64,000 nt of DNA from CADEDH01 sp965216205 (GTDB lineage Bacteria; Actinomycetota; Acidimicrobiia; Acidimicrobiales; SZUA-35), in the NCBI GenBank assembly GCA_965216205.1, contig OZ244139.1:2108001-2172000 (forward strand), read 5' to 3'. Positions 56,555 to 64,000 of this stretch are shown here, one piece after another; within the stretch, counting starts at the first letter, position 1; every line of letters starts with the position of its first letter. Under the pieces are notes generated by a model that saw nothing but the letters and a program-made list of their open reading frames with translations, made no database searches and was not told the origin of the DNA. The position numbers and the translations under genes are program-made.

Positions 56555-57838
56555 GTGAGCGCTGAGGTTGTCTTCGACATGAATGGACAGGGAGATGCGG
56601 CTCGGTACGGACGAGTAGGCTCTCGTCCTGGTCCGCCGGTCGGGCTCGCTTTCGCCACGTTCACCGCCGTGATCGTCGCCCTGCCGCTACTCGGTGTCGC
56701 GGAGTTGAACGGCGACTACGACCCGCCGGGGGGCACTGCCGATCAGTTCGGTGTGATGGCCACCACGACGTTCGCCATCGCCGGACTGCTCGCCATCTAC
56801 CGGGCCGCTGCGATCGTCAACCGGTGGGCATGGGCGATCGCCGCCGTCCTCATCGGCCCCGGTGCGGTGTGGTCGTGGTCGACGTTCGTGATCGGACAGG
56901 GCTCGCGAGTCGTCACGGCGTTCGTGGTCCTGGCCGCCGGTGTACTGTCGGTGGTGCTGTTGCTGAAGGGTCTCCGACTGGCCCACTGGCTCGAGGTCTT
57001 CGCCGGGCTCGGCACGTGCGGCCTGGTGGTGGTGGGCGCAATGGTGCACCTCGACCCGTCGGCCGCCGAGTCGATCTCGCCGGCGCTGCTGGCTGCGGTG
57101 TCGGGAATGGCGTGCCTCTACGGTCTGCTCGTCGACCTCGAGCTGGCTGAGCATCGTTCGATGGTCGAGCTCGTGTCCTCTCGCCGGCGTATCGAGACCG
57201 AGGTCGGGCGCCTCGAGGATCTCCTGCATGATCTCCGGAGTGGCCTGCTGGCGATCGAGGCCGCAATCGGATCCTTCGACGATGAGCTGGCCGAGCCGCT
57301 CCGGGCCGAGGCGGCCCGCCTCCGGCGCCTCACGCTCACCGGCGCCCGCACCGTCACCGACTTCGATCTCGTCGACCGGGTGGCGACCCTCGTGGCGTCG
57401 CGTCGCGCCGCAAAGGCCGACATCGTGCTCGAGGGGCCGACCGTGGCTCCGGTATGGGGGGCTGAATCCGAGGTTCTGGCCATCGTCGAGAACCTCGTCG
57501 CCAACGCCGAGCGCCACGGTCAGGGCGGGCCGATCCAGGTGGAGATCGTCGCCGACCGTGATCTGGTCAGGCTCTCGGTCACGAATCGTGGTGAGCTCGC
57601 CGTCGATCCCGAAGCCGTGTTCCGACGAGGCTTCAGCACACACCCCGACGGCGAGGGGGTTGGCCTCGCCCGGGCCCGCATGCTGGCCGACATAAATGGC
57701 GGCGAGCTACAGGTGGGTTCGGCACCGCCCGGCTACACCCGTTTCGATCTCGGCCTCAAGGCTGAACCGCCAAACCCCGGGTCGGTGGCGCTGCCGGGTG
57801 GAGTCGGTGACCTGGCCGGGCTGGCTGCCGCGTCATGA
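56555..57838 (+). CDS. Membrane histidine kinase next to the pilus locus
   Basis: A 427-residue sensor kinase. About six hydrophobic segments lie at residues 30-195. The H-box is LEDLLHDLRSGLLA with His225 as phosphoacceptor. An HATPase domain carries the N-box ENLVANAERHG and G-box FSTHPDGEGVGLARA. No extracytoplasmic sensor domain of size is seen, so the signal may be membrane-embedded. GTG 56555 is chosen with AGGAAGG upstream; ATG 56579 is an alternative. It overlaps the response regulator gene (ATGA). It probably controls tad/flp expression (inference). Confidence 0.85.
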   Translation: MSAEVVFDMNGQGDAARYGRVGSRPGPPVGLAFATFTAVIVALPLLGVAELNGDYDPPGGTADQFGVMATTTFAIAGLLAIYRAAAIVNRWAWAIAAVLIGPGAVWSWSTFVIGQGSRVVTAFVVLAAGVLSVVLLLKGLRLAHWLEVFAGLGTCGLVVVGAMVHLDPSAAESISPALLAAVSGMACLYGLLVDLELAEHRSMVELVSSRRRIETEVGRLEDLLHDLRSGLLAIEAAIGSFDDELAEPLRAEAARLRRLTLTGARTVTDFDLVDRVATLVASRRAAKADIVLEGPTVAPVWGAESEVLAIVENLVANAERHGQGGPIQVEIVADRDLVRLSVTNRGELAVDPEAVFRRGFSTHPDGEGVGLARARMLADINGGELQVGSAPPGYTRFDLGLKAEPPNPGSVALPGGVGDLAGLAAAS

Positions 57839-58524
57839 GCGGTACCGGATCGTCGGTGGGGGAGGGGCGGCGAATCGTCATCGTCGACGACCATCCCCTG
57901 CTCGCGTTGGCGTTGTGCGCCGGGCTCGAGGACCTCGGCGCCGAGGTCTCGCAGCTCGACCCGGGGCTCGGGGCGGGGCGACTGATCGACGCAATCGCAG
58001 CCGATCCGCCCGACTGCACCGTGCTCGACCTCGGATTGCCGCTGGCCGGAGGCGGTGTGGGCCTGATCGAGCCGATCATCAGCCGAGGTGCCCGGGTCGT
58101 CGTTCTGACCGGCGAAACCAACCGTTGGCTCCTCGCCCGGTCATCGGCCGCTGGCGCTGGGGCGGTCCTGTCGAAGGTGGAGCCGCTGTCGACGATCGTC
58201 GACACGATCCTCCGCGTCGCAGCAGGTCACGATGTTCGACCAGCGCAGCGGGCTGAGTTGGCTGCCGAGCTCCGAAGGCTCGATACCGAGCGAAGCCGGC
58301 GGCACGCCCCGTTCGACGAGCTGTCGCCACGTGAGCGGCAGGTGTTGGCGGGTCTCATGGACGGCCAGAAGCCGTCGGATCTCGCCGAGCGGAACTACGT
58401 GTCGGTGGCCACGGTCCGATCACAGGTGAAGAGCCTGCTGAACAAGCTCGGGGTGAGCTCCCAGCTCGAAGCGGTGGCCATGGCGCACCGCAACCACTGG
58501 GAGCCACCGTCCCCCGGATCGTGA
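57835..58524 (+). CDS. NarL/LuxR-type response regulator
   Basis: A 229-residue regulator. The receiver domain has the acidic pair Asp18-Asp19 and phosphoacceptor Asp65 (VLDLGLPL), with VVLTGET and LSKVEP as switch residues. The LuxR-type helix-turn-helix is ELSPRERQVLAGLMDG and YVSVATVRSQVKSLLNKLGV. It is the partner of the preceding kinase, with overlapping genes. The prepilin peptidase gene follows with a GTGA overlap, tying it to the pilus system. Confidence 0.92.
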   Translation: MSGTGSSVGEGRRIVIVDDHPLLALALCAGLEDLGAEVSQLDPGLGAGRLIDAIAADPPDCTVLDLGLPLAGGGVGLIEPIISRGARVVVLTGETNRWLLARSSAAGAGAVLSKVEPLSTIVDTILRVAAGHDVRPAQRAELAAELRRLDTERSRRHAPFDELSPRERQVLAGLMDGQKPSDLAERNYVSVATVRSQVKSLLNKLGVSSQLEAVAMAHRNHWEPPSPGS

Positions 58525-59117
58525 AACGTCCCATCCGCTCACCGGCCCCCGGCGAGCACCGCTCCGGCCCGCAGGCGGGCCTCGACCTCACCACCGGCCA
58601 TCCAGCCGTACGGCTCGCACTCGGCCTGGTCACCGCGGTCGCCGTGACCGCGGTCGGCGCAGCCCACCGGGACCGACCGGTGGTCGCCGGTCTCCTGTCG
58701 CTGGTCGTCCTCGTCTACGGCGCGTTGTCGATCATCGACGTTGCCGAGCAGCGCCTCCCGAACCGGATCACCCTGCCGTTGGCTGGCGCCGCCTCGATCG
58801 CCGTCCTCGGCGCTGGAGCTCTGCGCGCTGATCCAGAGTCGGCAGTCGGTGCGCTGGCCGTGGGCCTTGCGTTCGCGCTCGCCCTGATGCTGCTCCGCTT
58901 CGGGATGGGCGACGTCAAGCTGGCGCTCACCGTCGGCACGATCGCAGGGTGGCTCGGCGGAGATGCAGTGCTGGTCACCGCCTACGTCGGTGCAGGATGT
59001 GGAGCCGTCGCGGCGATGGTCCTGCTGATCGTCCACCGTCGACGCGATCTCAGCTTCAGCTTCGGGCCGTTCCTCGCCGTCGGCTCGGTGGCCGGGATGG
59101 TGGTCGCCGGCCTGTAG
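58521..59117 (+). CDS. cpaA: Prepilin peptidase (CpaA/TadV type, A24)
   Basis: A 198-residue polytopic aspartic protease. The two catalytic Asp motifs are IIDVAEQRLPNRIT and FGMGDVKLAL (GxGD). It would cleave the Flp, TadE and TadG leaders. The GTG start overlaps the response-regulator stop. It is separated from the other tad genes and runs in the opposite direction. Confidence 0.9.
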   Translation: MKRPIRSPAPGEHRSGPQAGLDLTTGHPAVRLALGLVTAVAVTAVGAAHRDRPVVAGLLSLVVLVYGALSIIDVAEQRLPNRITLPLAGAASIAVLGAGALRADPESAVGALAVGLAFALALMLLRFGMGDVKLALTVGTIAGWLGGDAVLVTAYVGAGCGAVAAMVLLIVHRRRDLSFSFGPFLAVGSVAGMVVAGL

Positions 59118-59177
59118 CGGTGCCAGCTGCGACGTCATGCTGGACCGCTGGCCGGCGGTCGATCAGACTGGCGGCAG

Positions 59178-61256
59178 ATGCGACTGTTCTCGAACCGTGC
59201 CCGTCCGGCGGCCGCCGGACCGCTCCCCGCCGAGCGCCTGCCCCGAGGCCCGTCGGCCGGGTCATCGGACAGGCTCCCCTCGGCTCCGGCGGAGCGGGCG
59301 ACCGCGGGCGAGGTCTGCTTCAGCCGGGTGATCGATCCCATCGTGGAGGTCTTCGCCCACTCCAGGACCGCCGAGGTGTCGCCGGCTGAAGCACCGATGC
59401 CGTCCGACGAGGCGGCGGTCGACAACATCAAGGGCTACTGCTTCTTCCTCGACGCCGATCTCGTCGGTATCGCCCAGCTCCCCGCCGAGACCTGGACCGC
59501 AGCCCCGATCGCGGGGCACACGCACGCGGTGTCGATCCTGGTGGCCCATCGCCGGCCGGTCCTGCCGGGCGAGCCGGGCCACGAGTGGATCGCCGGCGGA
59601 GCCCAGGTCGCAGCCGAGATGCGGGCGATGGAGATCGCCACCGTGGTCGCCCGCTATCTGGGCACCCTCGGCCACTCGGCCACGGCCCACACGATGGCGG
59701 CGTCGGAGGTCGATCATCACCGGGTGGCGCTCGCGGCGGGGGTGGTCGAGGCCCGACGGGGCACGCTCACGAACCCACTGCTCCACGGCGGCTACGGCCT
59801 GGCCACGATCACCACGAGCTTCGCGCTACCGGTGGATGGCGCACTTGCGTCACGAAGTCGGAGTCAGCACGCCCAGCTCATGGCCCGGCACTTCCTCGGC
59901 GTCGGCGGGACACGCCCCGGTTGGCGGCGGCTGGCGGGCCAGAACCGTCCCTGGCACCTCGGCCGCTATCCGATGGAGAAGGTCCGTCGGGTCGATGAGC
60001 CCACCACGCTCGTCATCGACGACGAGGTGCAGCGGGTGCCGGCCCGCAACAACTTCTTCATCCGGGCCAGGGCCGGCGATCTCGGTGCCCGTCCCCAACG
60101 GGAGGTGGCCCGCTTCATCCCCAAGGCCCCGCACGGCATGGCCTCATCGGAGATGCTGAACCGTCTGGTCCCCCTGCAGAACGGTGAGACCGCGTCGACG
60201 GTGGCGCCCGGCACCGACGACCCCGATCGCAACGCCGACGGACTCAAGGCGCTCGGCCACTTCCTCGGGGCCGACATGACCGGGGTGTGCGACGCCCCCG
60301 CCTACGCCTGGTACTCCCACCTGCCCGATGGCACCGAGATCGAGCCGGTGCACCGCAACGCGATCGTGTTCGTGCTCGATCAGGGTTTCGAGACGATGGA
60401 AGGGGCATCGGGCGACGACTGGATCAGCGGTGCCCAGTCGATGCGGGCCTACCTGCGGGCCTCGATGATCGCCTGCACGATGGCCGCTCACCTCCGCGAT
60501 CTGGGCTGGTCGGCCCAGGCCCACACCGCCCGCCACGACGAGGTGAACCACATTCCGCTGCTCCTGCGGGCCGGAATCGGCGAGCTCTCGCGGATAGGGG
60601 AGCTCGTGCTGAACCCGTTCGTCGGGCCCCGGTTCAAATCGGGGGTGGTCACCACCGACATGCCCCTCACCCCGGACAAGCCGATCGACTTCGGGCTCCA
60701 GGACTTCTGTGGCAAGTGCACGAAGTGCGCCCGCGAGTGCCCGTGTGGGGCGATCCGGTCGGGTGGGAAGACCATGTTCAACGGCTACGAGATGTGGAAG
60801 CCCGACGTGGACCGGTGCGCACGGTACCGGATCACCAACATGCGGGGCTCGGCCTGCGGCCGGTGCATGAAGACCTGCCCCTACAACGTTGAGGGCGTGC
60901 TCGCCGAGCGGCCCTTCCAGTGGGCGGCCATGAAGCTCCCGTTCGCTCGATCATGGATCGCCCAGCTCGACGATCGCCTCGGCCGGGGGTCGATCAACCA
61001 GCGAAAGAAGTGGTGGGTCGACGTGGAGATGATCGACGGCACCCCGGTCGCGCCCCCGAAGGGAGCCAACGCCAGGGGCCTGAACTTCGAGCGGAAGGCC
61101 CGTGACGAGTCGAGCTTCGCCGTATTCCCACCCGAGATCTCCCCGCCCGGTCCCGACGGGATGACGCCGTTCCCTGTCGACCGCGACGCCGGGGTGGCCG
61201 CCGCGGCCGAGTCGGAGACACCGGACCGGGCCCGGGCCCGACTCGGTCGGCGCTAG
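59178..61256 (+). CDS. Reductive-dehalogenase-like 4Fe-4S protein with internal duplication
   Basis: A 692-residue protein. The C-terminal half (about 353-510) resembles the cobalamin-binding core of reductive dehalogenases (GLKALGHFLGADMTGVCDAP, HTARHDEVNHIPLLLRAG). Residues about 510-575 form a two-cluster ferredoxin domain (CGKCTKCARECP, CGRCMKTCPYN). Residues about 81-220 repeat the core pattern (VDNIKGYCFFLDADLVGIAQ, HTMAASEVDHHRVALAAG) without Fe-S clusters, so the protein looks like an internal duplication. No Tat signal is visible, so it is probably a cytoplasmic, catabolic-type enzyme. The substrate is unknown. Confidence 0.8.
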   Translation: MRLFSNRARPAAAGPLPAERLPRGPSAGSSDRLPSAPAERATAGEVCFSRVIDPIVEVFAHSRTAEVSPAEAPMPSDEAAVDNIKGYCFFLDADLVGIAQLPAETWTAAPIAGHTHAVSILVAHRRPVLPGEPGHEWIAGGAQVAAEMRAMEIATVVARYLGTLGHSATAHTMAASEVDHHRVALAAGVVEARRGTLTNPLLHGGYGLATITTSFALPVDGALASRSRSQHAQLMARHFLGVGGTRPGWRRLAGQNRPWHLGRYPMEKVRRVDEPTTLVIDDEVQRVPARNNFFIRARAGDLGARPQREVARFIPKAPHGMASSEMLNRLVPLQNGETASTVAPGTDDPDRNADGLKALGHFLGADMTGVCDAPAYAWYSHLPDGTEIEPVHRNAIVFVLDQGFETMEGASGDDWISGAQSMRAYLRASMIACTMAAHLRDLGWSAQAHTARHDEVNHIPLLLRAGIGELSRIGELVLNPFVGPRFKSGVVTTDMPLTPDKPIDFGLQDFCGKCTKCARECPCGAIRSGGKTMFNGYEMWKPDVDRCARYRITNMRGSACGRCMKTCPYNVEGVLAERPFQWAAMKLPFARSWIAQLDDRLGRGSINQRKKWWVDVEMIDGTPVAPPKGANARGLNFERKARDESSFAVFPPEISPPGPDGMTPFPVDRDAGVAAAAESETPDRARARLGRR

Positions 61257-61308
61257 CTGCGTCGCGATGACCGAGCGACGCCACGTCGCGGACCAGCGAC
61301 GCCACCGG

Positions 61309-61806
61309 TCATGACGGCTCGCGGCCGGGGAGGAAGCGCTGCTCGGCCCATCCCTTCTCGAACTGGCTGAAGAAGGCGATGTCGATGCCGGTGTGGCTGA
61401 TCAGCCACCGCCCGTCGACCCGGCGGTACTCGTCCCGATAGGTCGCAGCGAGCCAGACGGCACCGTCGACGCCGGCGTCGGTGCACGGTTGGAACAGCAG
61501 CCACTGGCCGGTCGCGCTGTCGCCGTCGACCTCGATGATGGGGTTCATCACCTGGTGCCTCGCGATCGCGACCCGATCCGCCGCCCCCTGGAAGTGGCGG
61601 CGGATCTCCTCCTTGCCGCGGCGGACCCCGAACGTTCGTCCGCCGTCCCACACCGCATCGTCGGTCATCAGGCTGGCGATCCCGTCGGGGTCGTAGCCGT
61701 TGTCGCAGTGGTCGCAGTACCTGGCCTTGAGTGCCCTGATCTCCTCGATGTCCTCGAGGCGGCGCACCCGCTCGGCGAGGGCCTGGAGATCGTCGTCGTT
61801 GCTCAT
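61309..61806 (-). CDS. SnoaL/NTF2-like protein
   Basis: A 165-residue cone-fold protein of the SnoaL-like/ring-hydroxylating beta family: LEDIEEIRALKARYCDHCDNG at the start, MTDDAVWDGGRTFGVRRGKEEI, then a strand-rich C-terminus (VDGRWLISHTGIDIAFFS). Such proteins are isomerases, dehydratases or subunits of uncertain role. AGGAG lies 5 nt before ATG 61806. It is 25 bases after an LLM oxidoreductase gene on the same strand and may share a transcript with it and the SDR gene. Confidence 0.82.
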   Translation of the reverse strand: MSNDDDLQALAERVRRLEDIEEIRALKARYCDHCDNGYDPDGIASLMTDDAVWDGGRTFGVRRGKEEIRRHFQGAADRVAIARHQVMNPIIEVDGDSATGQWLLFQPCTDAGVDGAVWLAATYRDEYRRVDGRWLISHTGIDIAFFSQFEKGWAEQRFLPGREPS

Positions 61807-61831
61807 GGGGACTCCTGGGTGGTCGTGTCGG

Positions 61832-62860
61832 TCAGAGGGTGGGCTGCCATCCCCCAGCCGAGGTGATCTCGGCGGCCTGGGGTATGACGTCTGCCCCGAC
61901 CCAGCGGATCTGCTCGATGAGCTCTTCGACGTCACCCGACGGGCAGTCCATCTTGCAGACGACGAGGGAGTATCCCGCTGCTGCGAACCGTTCCAGGTCC
62001 GACACGACCTGCTCGACGGTGCCGGTGCAGATCCGGCGCGGTCGCTCGTCGGTGAGCGGGTCGTCGGCTGCTGTCAAGCGGAGCGTGGTCGCCGCCATCA
62101 TGGTGAACGTGGCGGGATCCCGTCCGATCTCGTCGAGTTCTGACCTGACGATCTCATGCAGGTTCGCCAGCCGGGTGGGATCCGACTGCGGATCGAGGAA
62201 GACCGGGTAGAGGCCGTCGCAGTGCCGTGCGGCTCGGCGGGCTCCCCGGGGTGCCACGCCGCCGTAGATGATTGGTGGCCGCGGATGCTGCGTCGGCTTG
62301 GGGTCCATGGAGACGTTGCCGATCTCGTAGAACTCGCCGCTGAAGTTCACGACCTCGTCGGTCCATGCTCGCTTGTAGATCTCGATGCACTCCTCGGTGC
62401 GGCGGCCCCGTTCGCCGAACGGCACGCCCAGCGCGTCGAACTCCTCGCGCATCCAGCCGGCACCCACGCCGAGCACCAGCCGACCTCCGGACAGCACATC
62501 GACGGTGGTGAACTGTCGTACGTCGTTCAACGGACCGCGGTACGGCGCGATGAGCACGCTCGTCCCCAGCTTGAGGTTCGAGGTTGCGCCGGCGACGGCG
62601 CCCATCACGACGGCTGCGTCGAGCATCTCGTGGCGAGGCGAGTAGGACCGGGTGCCGGTCTCGTTTGCGATGTGGGCGCTGCCCGTTTCCAGGGGCATGC
62701 ACACATGATCGGGAAACCACATCGAGTGGAAGCCGGCGGCTTCGGCCGCACGGGCCACGTCGACAGGACGAAGGGTGTGCGCCGGGACACTGCGCGTGTA
62801 GTTGGTGGTCGCGTCGCGCCAGCCGACCCCGTGCGTGTTGGCGTAGAGACCGATCTGCAT
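61832..62860 (-). CDS. F420-dependent LLM-class oxidoreductase
   Basis: A 342-residue luciferase-like protein. It has LKLGTSVLIAPYRGPL, GGRLVLGVGAGWMREEFDALG and RGRRTEECIEIYKRAW, all signatures of the actinobacterial F420-dependent LLM group. ATG 62860 is chosen as start because MQIGLYANTHG matches the family; the frame extends further upstream without similarity. It lies between an SDR and a SnoaL-like gene, a set common in steroid or xenobiotic degradation clusters. The substrate is unknown. Confidence 0.87.
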   Translation of the reverse strand: MQIGLYANTHGVGWRDATTNYTRSVPAHTLRPVDVARAAEAAGFHSMWFPDHVCMPLETGSAHIANETGTRSYSPRHEMLDAAVVMGAVAGATSNLKLGTSVLIAPYRGPLNDVRQFTTVDVLSGGRLVLGVGAGWMREEFDALGVPFGERGRRTEECIEIYKRAWTDEVVNFSGEFYEIGNVSMDPKPTQHPRPPIIYGGVAPRGARRAARHCDGLYPVFLDPQSDPTRLANLHEIVRSELDEIGRDPATFTMMAATTLRLTAADDPLTDERPRRICTGTVEQVVSDLERFAAAGYSLVVCKMDCPSGDVEELIEQIRWVGADVIPQAAEITSAGGWQPTL

Positions 62861-62933
62861 GGCCGGCCTCAACCGGCGTGGATGTGTGCTGGCCGGCTCC
62901 ACCCGCCTGTCCGCCGGTGGTCTGTGTCGGCCA

Positions 62934-63704
62934 TCAGTGCCGCGAGCCGTAGGTGGGGAACTGGCCGGTGTTGGCCGTGACGCCGCCGTCGACCGGGAGG
63001 GCGACGCCGGTGATGAACGACGCGTCGGGCGACAGGAGGAACGAGACCGCCGCCGCCAGTTCGGATGCCTCGCCCCAACGGGCCATCGGGACGCTCCGTC
63101 GCATCGTCTCGCCCGACTCCTCGCGGTCACGCATGGCCTGGGTCATGCCCGTCTTGGTGGGCCCAGGGCACACCGCGTTGACCCGAATCCTCTCGTGGGC
63201 GACGTCGAGAGCGGCGGCTTTCGCCATGTTGATGACCGCGGCCTTGCTGGCGTTGTAGGTCCACCCGCCCGGGTCCGCCGCGATGCCCGAGGTCGAGCCC
63301 GTCACCACGATGGCGCCGCCGTCGATCTCGCGAAGCCTCGGCAACGCGGCCCGCATCCCGAGGGCGACAGCGCGGACGTTCACGTCCATCACCTTGTCGT
63401 ACATCGCCATCGGGGCCCGGTCGATCAAGCCGAAACCGGGGACACCGGCGTTCAGGAACACGCCGTGGAGGGCGTCGAAGTGGTCGACCGCGGCGGCGAC
63501 CATTGCGTCGTTGGTCTCCTCGCTCGACACATCACCTGCCACGGCGACCACTCGGTCGACCCGGCGAGTCCATTCGAGCCCGTCGTCGGTCAGGTCGACG
63601 GCAACCACGGAGGCACCATCGTCGACGAGCCGTTCGACCGACGCTCGCCCGATTCCCGAGGCGGCGCCGGTCACCGCATACACCCGTCCCGCATTGCTCG
63701 ACAT
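62934..63704 (-). CDS. Short-chain dehydrogenase/reductase
   Basis: A 256-residue classical SDR. The nucleotide motif is TGAASGIG near residue 13, NAG appears in VFLNAGVPG, and the catalytic YNASK lies near residue 157 with Ser in VVTGSTSGIA. The C-terminus is PVDGGVTANTG. An acidic residue after the second beta strand (VVAVDLTDD) suggests NAD. GGAGG lies 4 nt before ATG 63704. It heads a likely unit with the LLM and SnoaL-like genes and is divergent from a CoA-transferase gene. Confidence 0.9.
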   Translation of the reverse strand: MSSNAGRVYAVTGAASGIGRASVERLVDDGASVVAVDLTDDGLEWTRRVDRVVAVAGDVSSEETNDAMVAAAVDHFDALHGVFLNAGVPGFGLIDRAPMAMYDKVMDVNVRAVALGMRAALPRLREIDGGAIVVTGSTSGIAADPGGWTYNASKAAVINMAKAAALDVAHERIRVNAVCPGPTKTGMTQAMRDREESGETMRRSVPMARWGEASELAAAVSFLLSPDASFITGVALPVDGGVTANTGQFPTYGSRH

Positions 63705-63932
63705 GCTTCCTCCAAGGGTTTGAGATGGCCACTGCACAACGGCAGCCGAAGTGTGACACGCCGAGGAACCACGGCTCCATCCATCGGCGGGTTCTCCCTC
63801 GGAGGTGGCCGTTCAGGCTGAATGGAGCCGCCGCCACGGTGCCGCGTAGGCTCGGGTGATCGTCAACGGCGACGGCGGGCACGATTGCGGCTGACTCGAG
63901 CAGCAATCGGGACGTTCCCAAAGGGGGCCGCC

Positions 63933-64000
63933 ATGTCGGAGTCAATCGATCACGACCTCATCCTCGACGGGGTCACCGTGCTCGACCTCACCCAGTATCT
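63933..64000 (+). CDS. CoA-transferase family III, N-terminal fragment
   Basis: Only 22 codons are in the window. They read MSESIDHDLILDGVTVLDLT, the usual start of family III (CaiB/BaiF) CoA-transferases. A GGGGG stretch lies upstream of the ATG. It is divergent from the SDR gene. The gene continues past the window end. Confidence 0.7.
   Translation, partial: MSESIDHDLILDGVTVLDLTQY

Overview
The window is high-GC DNA from an actinobacterium, most likely of the class Acidimicrobiia (inference). The signs are several F420-type (LLM) oxidoreductases, a BldD-type regulator, a SARP/AfsR-type regulator, an actinobacterial Tad pilus locus, an HrcA-DnaJ pair, and many genes whose start codon lies 5-9 nt after a TAnnnT -10 box (probable leaderless mRNAs). 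Coding density is high, and many neighbours are joined by ATGA/GTGA stop-start overlaps.

Layout. 1-6.5 kb: metabolic genes (partial LLM oxidoreductase, amidase, zinc-type dehydrogenase, fatty-acyl-AMP ligase, second LLM enzyme, thioredoxin/TPR co-chaperone). 6.7-10.9 kb: comEA, comEC (C-terminal nuclease domain degenerate), holA, and rpsT on the minus strand, with a large inverted repeat between holA and rpsT. 11-15.7 kb: lepA, hrcA, dnaJ, rsmE. 15.7-17.6 kb: BldD-like regulator, YceI protein, a kinase-like protein without the catalytic Asp. 17.7-24.9 kb: overlapping operon phoH-ybeY-CBS/DUF21-era, then dinG (minus strand) and a divergent Thr/Ser-rich membrane protein. 24.9-30.9 kb: uppS, recO, glycyl-tRNA synthetase, dnaG, rpoD.

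31-33 kb: tRNA-Asn(GTT), followed 0.8 kb later by a partial copy of its 3' half. A frameshifted lipoprotein gene lies between them, which looks like the relic of a small integrated element. A GAF-GGDEF diguanylate cyclase follows. 33.1-38.5 kb: secreted and surface proteins (spondin-N protein, OmpA-like membrane protein, giant choice-of-anchor G/TSP3 protein with an LAFTG sorting-like signal). 38.6-42.9 kb: acoXABC-type 2-oxo-acid/acetoin dehydrogenase operon. 43-47.8 kb: matrixin-like lipoprotein, methyltransferase, SARP-NTPase-TPR regulator.

47.9-59.1 kb: a complete Tad/Flp pilus locus. One transcription unit runs tadE-tadG-cpaB-cpaE-tadA-tadB-tadC. flp is a separate gene with strong 3' hairpins. 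A histidine kinase, a LuxR-type response regulator and the prepilin peptidase run divergently. TadB is fused to an extracytoplasmic von Willebrand A domain, the most unusual architecture in the window. 59.2-64 kb: an internally duplicated reductive-dehalogenase-like Fe-S protein, a SnoaL-like protein, an LLM oxidoreductase, an SDR, and the start of a CoA-transferase.

The BldD-like protein keeps most of the c-di-GMP signature, and the window also encodes a diguanylate cyclase with an intact active site and I-site. Together with the Tad pilus and surface proteins this suggests c-di-GMP-linked control of attachment or development (inference). No CRISPR array, rRNA gene, intact transposase or intact prophage was seen.
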